This document shows positions 1 to 5,172 of a stretch of DNA of 6,960 bases, piece by piece. Where the stretch lies: NCBI GenBank assembly GCA_020049615.1, contig JAIFKN010000263.1, positions 1 through 6,960 on the forward strand, in the 5' to 3' direction. Source of the DNA: a bacterium. Its GTDB lineage: Bacteria > Planctomycetota > UBA11346. The first letter of the stretch is position 1. Every line of letters starts with the position of its first letter. The translations under genes and the position numbers were made by a program. The notes below the pieces were generated by a model. It saw only the letters and a list, made by a program, of their open reading frames with translations, was not told the DNA's origin and searched no databases.

Positions 1-2
1 AC

Positions 3-74
3 AGTGCGGCCGCGGGCGAGATGCAGGAAACGTCGCAGATGTGGTTTACTGCCAACAAGATGAAGACGCTTTAG
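3..74 (+). CDS. 3' end of an unidentified gene, cut by the window start
   Basis: The frame starting at base 3 is open from the window edge and ends at TAG (72-74). It reads as 23 residues, finishing MWFTANKMKTL. The composition (Met, Glu, Gln, Trp, Phe, Lys) is less Arg/Ala/Pro-rich than the shadow frames of this region, so it looks like a genuine C-terminus. The stop lies 3 bases before the first hairpin of the repeat at 78, and the gene would converge on the kinase gene. Family and function are not recognisable from so short a piece. It could also be chance open frame. Confidence 0.35.
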   Translation, partial: SAAAGEMQETSQMWFTANKMKTL

Positions 75-77
75 TTT

Positions 78-257
78 GGGGGCTTCGCCCCCACGGCCCT
101 GACGGGCCTGCCCCCACGGGCTTTGTCGGGGTTCGATGTCGTCGCAGACGCTCCGACATCGTGGGCGGATGGGCTGCGCCCATTGTATCCGCCCACCACC
201 CCTCGGCGCCCGATCCTCGCTCGCGCTGCGGCCAGGGCTGCGCCCTGGACCCCCAGG
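78..257. repeat. Hairpin-rich intergenic repeat, copy 1
   Basis: This GC-rich noncoding stretch is made of successive inverted repeats. A: GGGGGC/GCCCCC (78-83, 87-92). B: GGCCC/GGGCC (95-99, 104-108). C: CGATGTCG/CGACATCG (134-141, 154-161) around a 12-base loop. D: GTGGGCGGAT/ATCCGCCCAC (161-170, 187-196), enclosing a second stem ATGGGC/GCCCAT (169-174, 178-183). E: CCAGGGC/GCCCTGG (232-238, 242-248). Bases 78-163 align without gaps to 6875-6960 with 72 of 86 identical, so A to C belong to a repeated unit. D and E cannot be compared because the second copy runs off the window. The element lies between two convergent genes, where REP/BIME-like elements and bidirectional terminators often sit. 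Whether it acts as DNA or as transcribed RNA is unknown. Confidence 0.8.
232..248 (-). terminator. Possible terminator hairpin after the kinase gene
   Basis: A perfect 7-bp stem CCAGGGC/GCCCTGG with a TGC loop begins 9 bases after the kinase stop codon on the minus strand. An alternative stem, CCTGG/CCAGG (244-248 with 253-257), shares bases with it, so the two cannot form together. There is no U-tract after the stem on either strand, so a classical intrinsic terminator is not supported. It may simply be the last hairpin of the repeat element. Confidence 0.3.
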
Positions 258-1478
258 CTAATTCGTCGGCGGGATAGGGTCCGTGGGTGCCACTACTGGA
301 TCGGCGACAGGGGCACTATTGGGTGCGACTGGTGCAGCAGGTGCGGGAGCAGGAACAACTGGTGATGCAGCGACTGGTGATGGCGCAACCGGTACTGCTG
401 GCGCGACAGGGGCTGGCGCAGGCGGCAGCTTGCTGACCGCGGTGGGGGCCTGGGCGCCGTAGTAGGACAGGCCGGCAACCGCCAGCACGACGAGGCCAAT
501 CAGGATGGCCCACACCAGCCGGCGCTCGCGCCTGGTGGTGTGGACGATGGTGCGACCGTCGACCTCGCTGGATGACGAGGCGAGGAACTTCGCGAGATTG
601 GCGAGATCGCTGCTCGCGCTGCCGGAAGACCGGCCGATCCGCGTGGTGTCGCCACCCTGCAGGAGGGTGCGGCATTCCGTCGCCACCTCGGCGGCCGACA
701 CCGGGCGCAGGCGGCGGTCGACCGCCATCAGACGGCGGATGAGACCGATGGTGCGAGGCGCGCAGCGGGTCGGCAGGGTGAAGTCGGCGCTGCCGGCGAC
801 ATGGCCGTGGATCACCTCCTGCAACGAGCCGTCATAGGGCAGCCGGCCGAAAGCGAGATAGTAGCAGACCACACCGAGGCTGTAGAGGTCGCTCGCGGCA
901 TCCGCAACGTGACCTTCTTCGAAGCATTCCGGCGCCATGTAGGCAGGCGAGCCGACCGCGACCCGCTCCTGGGTCAGCGATGCCCCGCCTTCGATGCGGG
1001 CGAGGCCGAGGTCGGCGATCTTCAGTACGCCCTTGCCCGACAGCAGCAGGTTGGCTGGCTTGAGATCGCGGTGGATGATGCCCTGGGCGTGGGCGCAGGC
1101 CAGGGCCTGGGCGGCCGACAGCAGGATGCGCAGCACGGTGTGGTCGACGACCGGTTCCTTGCGCCGCCGCAGGTGCTTGTCGAGGGAGGCCCCGTCGACG
1201 TATTCCATCACGATGTACGGCGAGCCCTCCTCGTCGCCGAAATCGAGGACGCGGACGATGCCGGGATGGTCGAGGGTCGCAGCCAGGCGCGCCTCGCGCT
1301 GGAAGCGCTCGCGGTAGCGGCCGTCGTTGCGCAGCTTGTCATCGCGCAGCACCTTGACCGCGACCGGGATGTCGAGCGAGCGGTGGCGCGCCTGCCACAC
1401 CGTGCCGACCATGCCTTCGCCGAGGAAGCGTTCGAGGACCGCGGGGCCGACGATGCGGCCGGGAGCGAGTTCGCTCAT
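258..1478 (-). CDS. Membrane-anchored Hanks-type (PknB-like) Ser/Thr protein kinase
   Basis: This 406-residue protein should phosphorylate Ser/Thr on cytoplasmic targets using ATP. The kinase domain spans about residues 12-272 with all main catalytic elements: glycine loop G20-E-G-M-V-G25, ATP-binding Lys42 in VAVK, helix-C Glu62, catalytic HRD 136-138 with Asn143, metal-binding DLG 156-158, APE 182-184, Asp197 and Arg258. A basic stretch RRERR (316-320) precedes a single transmembrane helix (about 321-340), so the kinase should lie inside and the tail outside. The outer part is only about 66 residues of Pro/Ala/Val-rich low complexity. No PASTA, WD40, TPR or other sensor fold is visible. ATG is chosen because the domain begins directly after it; a purine-rich GGGGG lies just upstream. 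The start overlaps the amt stop by one base (TGATG), so translation is probably coupled and the transporter is a likely partner. The kinase call is firm; the link to ammonium is inference. Confidence 0.94.
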   Translation of the reverse strand: MSELAPGRIVGPAVLERFLGEGMVGTVWQARHRSLDIPVAVKVLRDDKLRNDGRYRERFQREARLAATLDHPGIVRVLDFGDEEGSPYIVMEYVDGASLDKHLRRRKEPVVDHTVLRILLSAAQALACAHAQGIIHRDLKPANLLLSGKGVLKIADLGLARIEGGASLTQERVAVGSPAYMAPECFEEGHVADAASDLYSLGVVCYYLAFGRLPYDGSLQEVIHGHVAGSADFTLPTRCAPRTIGLIRRLMAVDRRLRPVSAAEVATECRTLLQGGDTTRIGRSSGSASSDLANLAKFLASSSSEVDGRTIVHTTRRERRLVWAILIGLVVLAVAGLSYYGAQAPTAVSKLPPAPAPVAPAVPVAPSPVAASPVVPAPAPAAPVAPNSAPVADPVVAPTDPIPPTN

Positions 1479-3190
1479 CAGCGCCCCCGCATCGCAGCTG
1501 CGACATCATCCAGCCGGCCGCCACCGCCGGAGATGCGTTCCAGACTGCGCTCGATGCGCGGCAGCGCGGCGAGCGCGGTGTCGAGGCGGCGCTCCAGCAT
1601 GCGCACGAGATCGAGCAGCACCGCCGCAGTGGGATCTTCAAGCCGTCGTCGTTCGAGCAGCTTGCCGACGTCACCGATCGCCTCGCGCGCGTCCTTCAGC
1701 TCTCCCTGGCCCTCGCGGGCCGCGGCGCCACCGGTGTGCTGCTCCTGGGTGATCAGCGTGCGCACGTCAGTGAGCACCTCGGCCCAACCGACCAGGGCTC
1801 GGCGGTGTTCGGATTGGCGGCGGATGAGGTTGTGGATGTTGCGGGCCAGCGGGGCCAGTTCGCCATCCCGCACGTGATCGAGCACCATCGGCTCACGACG
1901 CCCGGCCGCCACGTCGGCGACGGCGGCGGTCAGCTGGGCGATCGGCTCCTCGACCTTGTGCTCGGAATAGTTCATGCCAACGGCCTCCTCGTCCGGCCCG
2001 ATGCGCAACGAGGTGCCTCTGCCGACCAGCTTCCACAGCAGCCAACCGGCGGCGAAGCTCCAGACGACGCAGGCGATGGCGCCGATGCACTGGATGAGGA
2101 TGAAGTGCCCGCGCGTCATCTGCTTGGTCTCGGCCAGCCAGGAGGCATCGGCGAAAATGCCAGTGCAGACCACGCCGACGAGGCCGGCGAAGCCATGCAC
2201 CGGGATGGCGCCCACCGCGTCATCGAGCCGCCAGCGCTCCAGCAGGCGGGTGCCGACCAGTACCGCCGCGCCGCCGAGCAGGCCGATCACGCACGACGCC
2301 GGTATCGAGACGACATTGGCGTTGGCGGTGATCGCCACCAGCCCTCCGAGCACGCCGTTGAGGATGAGATCGGCGGGCGGGACGCCGCGCACGGCCCAGG
2401 CCATCAGCATCACGCCCATCGCCCCGAAGGCGCCGGCGTTGAGTGTATTGATGATGATCGTCGCGGTCTGGGCGCCCAGCGGGGCCGATCCGCCGTTGAA
2501 GCCGATCCAGCCGAAGACGAGGAACATGATGCCGATGGCGACCAGCGGCATGGAGGAGGCCGGGATGCTGCGTGGCGTGCCGTCGGCGGAGAACCGTCCG
2601 GCCCGTGCACCGAGCACCACGACGCCGGCCAGGGTGATGCCCGCGCCGAGCAGATGGACCACGCTGGAGCCGGCGAAATCGTGGAACCCGAGATCCATCA
2701 GCCAGCCGCCACCCCAGACCCAGTGGCCGAACACCGGGTAGATGACGATGCCGATGCCGATCGACACCAGGACGTAGGCCATGAATCGACAGCGCTCGGC
2801 CACCCCGCCCGAGACGATGGTGGCTGCGGTGTTGCAGAAGACCGCCTGGAAGAGGAAGAAGGCGAAGGGGAAGATGGTGAACACGTCCGTGCCCGCCGTG
2901 TTGACCAGCGTCAGGTCGGACAGGAAGGGCACCGGCATGCCGATCAGTCCGATGGGATCGGCGCTGGGGGAGAACATCAGCGAATAGCCCAGGATCATGA
3001 AGGCGGCGAACGAGGTGCAGAAGTCGACCACGTTCTTCAACGCGACGTTGATCGAGTTCTTGTAGCGGACCATGCCGCTCTCGACGGCGCAGAAGCCTGC
3101 TTGCATGAAGAAGACCAGTCCGCTGGAGACCAGCAGCCAGGCCAGGGCGGGGAGGTGGGGGGCGATGAGCGGATCCATGTCGTCCGGCAT
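1478..3190 (-). CDS. amt: Amt/MEP/Rh-family ammonium transporter with C-terminal HAMP-like signalling extension
   Basis: This 570-residue protein has about eleven transmembrane helices in residues 11-390, the Amt norm. Residues matching E. coli AmtB pore positions are present: F118 (F107), W159 (W148), D171 (D160), H179 (H168), F231 and S235 (F215, S219), and H332 (H318) in the DDAVGAIPVHG block. So ammonium conduction or at least binding is likely. The regulatory C-terminal tail is kept (SLRIG...EEAVGMNYSEH, 394-411). Typical Amt proteins end near there; this one adds about 160 residues. Residues 414-459 read like a HAMP domain: Pro416, two amphipathic helices, and the DGELAPLARN connector at 442-451. 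Residues 460-556 are charged and helical, probably coiled coil. I start at the ATG at 3190. An upstream in-frame ATG (3343) would add 51 Arg-rich residues unlike Amt N-termini. No clear ribosome site is visible; an ATG five codons in (3178) is also possible. The kinase gene follows with one-base overlap. Confidence 0.95.
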   Translation of the reverse strand: MPDDMDPLIAPHLPALAWLLVSSGLVFFMQAGFCAVESGMVRYKNSINVALKNVVDFCTSFAAFMILGYSLMFSPSADPIGLIGMPVPFLSDLTLVNTAGTDVFTIFPFAFFLFQAVFCNTAATIVSGGVAERCRFMAYVLVSIGIGIVIYPVFGHWVWGGGWLMDLGFHDFAGSSVVHLLGAGITLAGVVVLGARAGRFSADGTPRSIPASSMPLVAIGIMFLVFGWIGFNGGSAPLGAQTATIIINTLNAGAFGAMGVMLMAWAVRGVPPADLILNGVLGGLVAITANANVVSIPASCVIGLLGGAAVLVGTRLLERWRLDDAVGAIPVHGFAGLVGVVCTGIFADASWLAETKQMTRGHFILIQCIGAIACVVWSFAAGWLLWKLVGRGTSLRIGPDEEAVGMNYSEHKVEEPIAQLTAAVADVAAGRREPMVLDHVRDGELAPLARNIHNLIRRQSEHRRALVGWAEVLTDVRTLITQEQHTGGAAAREGQGELKDAREAIGDVGKLLERRRLEDPTAAVLLDLVRMLERRLDTALAALPRIERSLERISGGGGRLDDVAAAMRGR

Positions 3191-3407
3191 GCTAACGACG
3201 TGCTGCGCCAGTCGGCAATCCCCCTGCGATGCTGCACCCCGCAGCAGCTGGCGGCGAGCCCGAATGTTGCGTCGGGCAGCCCTTGCGCGGACGGAGAGCC
3301 CGGCATCGCTCCCATCCGGAGGGGATCTCCGACAGCGGTGCAATGCTGCGTATCACGACACCGGGCGAGGCGCTTGACGAGGATGCGTCCCGGCCCCACA
3401 AGCCTCC
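3191..3407. promoter_or_regulatory. Divergent intergenic region between amt and the ParA-like gene
   Basis: These 217 bases must hold the starts of both divergent transcription units, but no convincing sigma-70 pair is visible on either strand. On the minus strand, TCGCAG-N5-TTGC (3229-3215) has the spacing of a sigma-54 site and a good -12 half, but its -24 half lacks the GG pair that is nearly invariant. A 6-bp hairpin TGCTGC/GCAGCA (3230-3235, 3241-3246) sits beside it. TTGACG at 3374 resembles a -35 box for the plus-strand gene, but nothing like a -10 lies at the right distance. The region is noncoding by default: its open frames are Arg-rich continuations of neighbouring frames. Confidence 0.4.
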
Positions 3408-4097
3408 ATGTCCACCATCCATTTCATCGGCGGCGAGAAGGGCGGAGTCGGCAAATCGGTGCTGACGCGCCTGCTCGCCCAGTTCTGCATCGACCGCGCC
3501 ATCCCCTTCACCGGCTACGACACCGACCGCTCGCACGGCTCCTTCGCGCGTTTCTACGCCGACTATGCATCACCGGTGCTGGTCGACAGCTTCGCCAGCG
3601 TCGACGCGATCGTCGAACGGTTGTGCGCCGATCCTGCGCGCATCGCGCTGGTCGATCTCGCCGCCCAGACCCTGGCCCCGCTGCGCGCCTGGATCGAGGC
3701 CTCGGCGATGACCGAACTGCTGGCTGAGCAGGGCCACAAGGCGGTGTTCTGGCATGTCATGGACGACTCGCTGGATTCGCTGGCCACCCTCGGCCAGTTG
3801 ACCGCCGCGTTCGGCTCCACCGTGTCCTATGTCATCGTGCTCAACCACGGCCGCGGCAGCACCTTCGCCCACGTCGAGGCCTCGCCTGAATACGCTGCCG
3901 CCCTCGCCCTCGGCGCCCGGGTGGTCAACCTGCAGCGCCTGCACGAGGCGTCGATGCGCAAGATCGACCAGGCCAGCGCCAGTTTCTGGGCCGCGACCCA
4001 GCGCGCAGACGGGGCCGGACTGGGCCTCCTCGAACGGCAGCGCGTGCGGGTGTGGCTGAAGCGCACCTACGAGGATCTCGCGCCGAACCTGGCCTGA
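3408..4097 (+). CDS. Stand-alone MinD/ParA-like (deviant Walker A) ATPase
   Basis: This 229-residue cytoplasmic P-loop protein opens with a deviant Walker A motif, GGEKGGVGKS (residues 8-17), carrying the signature Lys11 of the MinD/ParA/TraL/MobD class and the catalytic-type Lys16. DTDRSHGSF (38-46) fits the Walker A' position, and ALVDLAAQ (80-87) fits Walker B with Asp83. Such ATPases bind ATP as dimers and position DNA, plasmids or protein complexes. The compact size and the DTD motif look closer to the TraL/MobD-like branch of plasmid mobilisation than to chromosomal ParA, but no parB, relaxase or parS-like repeat is seen nearby. The gene stands alone on the plus strand, divergent from amt and ending 2 bases before the stop of the convergent gene. 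Codon use resembles the neighbours, so no sign of recent transfer. The ATPase class is well supported; the cellular job is unknown. Confidence 0.78.
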   Translation: MSTIHFIGGEKGGVGKSVLTRLLAQFCIDRAIPFTGYDTDRSHGSFARFYADYASPVLVDSFASVDAIVERLCADPARIALVDLAAQTLAPLRAWIEASAMTELLAEQGHKAVFWHVMDDSLDSLATLGQLTAAFGSTVSYVIVLNHGRGSTFAHVEASPEYAAALALGARVVNLQRLHEASMRKIDQASASFWAATQRADGAGLGLLERQRVRVWLKRTYEDLAPNLA

Positions 4098-4099
4098 CC

Positions 4100-4537
4100 T
4101 CAGCGCGAGGCGGGCAGGAAGCGCTGCACCAGATCGGCATGCCGGCCGTGACGCCACAGGCTCCAGGCCTCGAAGGCGGCGAAGACCACGGCGAAGCCGA
4201 GGACATGCCAGAGCGCGAAGCGCAGCAGCACGCCGACCCGCGTCGGTTTCGGCAGCGGAGCCGGCGGCGGCATCGCCGCCCAGTGGCGGCGCGCGTTGTC
4301 GAGACTGCGCGCCGCCGTCGGATGGTCGCCGCGCAGGACCACCGTCAGCGGCCGGATGCGGGCGGTGAAGGCGCCCCCCTCCAGCGCCGCGGCCACCGTT
4401 TCGACCAGGAGGCCGGAGCCGCCCAATGACAGCTCCTTCACCCTGCCGCTGCGCAGGGCCGCCTCAGTCTCGGCCAAGCTGCGGACCCGCTTCCAACCGT
4501 CGGGTGCCGCAGCCAGATCATCGACCCACAACCTCAT
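4100..4537 (-). CDS. Small membrane protein with degenerate cREC-like receiver domain
   Basis: This 145-residue protein begins MRLWVDD-x5-DGWKRVRS (1-20), then a helix and GRVKELSLG (31-39). This matches, from memory of the family, the start of cREC proteins (cyclic-phosphate processing receiver domain), which read roughly M-R-[LI]-[WY]-[LV]-D-D...P-x-GW-x-x-[VW]-R and later SLDHDLG. Asp6 and Asp7 are kept, but the acidic LDHDLG block is replaced by LGGSG (38-42), and the usual His-Ser-Ala-Asn-like strand end is not seen (around 64-72). A Pro-rich linker (90-98) leads to one strong transmembrane helix (about 101-125) and a basic tail, which is not usual for cREC. By the positive-inside rule the orientation is unclear. 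The ATG overlaps the stop of the phosphatase gene (ATGA), so it belongs to the dnaB chain. Coding status is good; the domain call is moderate and loss of activity is inference. Confidence 0.6.
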   Translation of the reverse strand: MRLWVDDLAAAPDGWKRVRSLAETEAALRSGRVKELSLGGSGLLVETVAAALEGGAFTARIRPLTVVLRGDHPTAARSLDNARRHWAAMPPPAPLPKPTRVGVLLRFALWHVLGFAVVFAAFEAWSLWRHGRHADLVQRFLPASR

Positions 4538-5172
4538 GCGAGCAGTCTGCCGAGTTCCGCGATGTCGGCCACCATCGCCTGTGGACGATGGGCCAGCAGA
4601 TCCTCACGAGCGCCGTAGCCCCAGCCCACCGCGATGAAGCCGATGCCATTGGCCGCCGCCGCGTCACCGTCGACCGGCATGTCGCCAACCAGCACGGCGT
4701 CGCGGCGCAGCGCCTCGGGCAGCATGGCGAGGGCACGGGCGACCAGGGCCCGCTTGTCCGGGCCATCGCCGGGTTCGACGCCGCTGGCGCCGAGGAACAG
4801 GTGCGCCCAGCCGTGCAGGGCGAGATGCCGCCGCGCGCTGGCCGTGTCCTTGGCCGAGGCGAGGACCAGTTGATGACCGGCGGCATGCAGCGCGACGAGC
4901 ATGGCGCCGGCGCCGGCGAACTCCCCGGGCAGCGGCGGGTCGGTGGCGGCCACCCAGTCCTGGTAGCCGGTCACCGCGTCGGCGTCGCGTCCCTCGGGCA
5001 CTCCCAGCCGCCGCCACACATGCGGCAGCGGCAGGCCGATGCAGGCGCGCAGCTCGGAGTCCGGCGGAATCGGCACCCCGACAGCGGCCAACGAAGCGCG
5101 CAAGCCGGCGCAGATCCGCGGGGCCGAATCGATCAGCGTGCCGTCGAGGTCGAAGAGGATCGCCCGGATCAC
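4534..5172 (-). CDS. HAD-superfamily phosphatase, phosphoglycolate-phosphatase-like
   Basis: This 212-residue soluble hydrolase of the Gph/PGP-like HAD subfamily should dephosphorylate a small phosphometabolite through an aspartyl-phosphate intermediate. Motif I is DLDGT (8-12), with nucleophile Asp8 and acid/base Asp10. An alpha-helical cap spans about 15-80. Motif II Ser106 lies in LVLASAKD, motif III Lys140 in GPDKRAL, and motif IV in VGDMPVDGDAAAANG (162-176) with Asp164 and Asp168. The length suits the subfamily (about 210-230). Translation starts at GTG, supported by motif I lying eight residues in and by the GTGA overlap with the dnaB stop. It also overlaps the next gene by ATGA, so the three are probably co-transcribed and translationally coupled. 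Substrate is not predictable: phosphoglycolate is only the default, and a sugar phosphate or nucleotide is equally possible. Confidence 0.92.
   Translation of the reverse strand: MIRAILFDLDGTLIDSAPRICAGLRASLAAVGVPIPPDSELRACIGLPLPHVWRRLGVPEGRDADAVTGYQDWVAATDPPLPGEFAGAGAMLVALHAAGHQLVLASAKDTASARRHLALHGWAHLFLGASGVEPGDGPDKRALVARALAMLPEALRRDAVLVGDMPVDGDAAAANGIGFIAVGWGYGAREDLLAHRPQAMVADIAELGRLLA

Noticed and set aside
78..92. Intrinsic terminator for the plus-strand gene ending at 74
   Set aside because: The stem is strong but is followed by ACGG rather than a T-run, and the same hairpin occurs upstream of dnaB as part of a repeat.
801..1877. 358-codon plus-strand frame opposite the kinase gene
   Set aside because: It is antisense to a complete kinase domain and ends in Arg/Ser-rich low complexity. 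It is a composition artefact.
3215..3229. Sigma-54 promoter for amt (TCGCAG-N5-TTGC on the minus strand)
   Set aside because: Spacing and the -12 half fit, and nitrogen control of amt is common, but the -24 half has CG instead of the near-invariant GG. Too weak to call as a site.
3191..3343. Upstream start for amt adding 51 residues
   Set aside because: The added residues are Arg-rich, unlike a signal peptide or Amt N-terminus, and overlap the divergent promoter region.
1736..3727. Very long open frame (663 codons) on the plus strand opposite amt
   Set aside because: It is antisense to a transporter with all family motifs, runs into the ParA-like gene in another frame, and is rich in Asp/Gly/His/Arg with no recognisable domain. 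High third-position GC explains the lack of stops.
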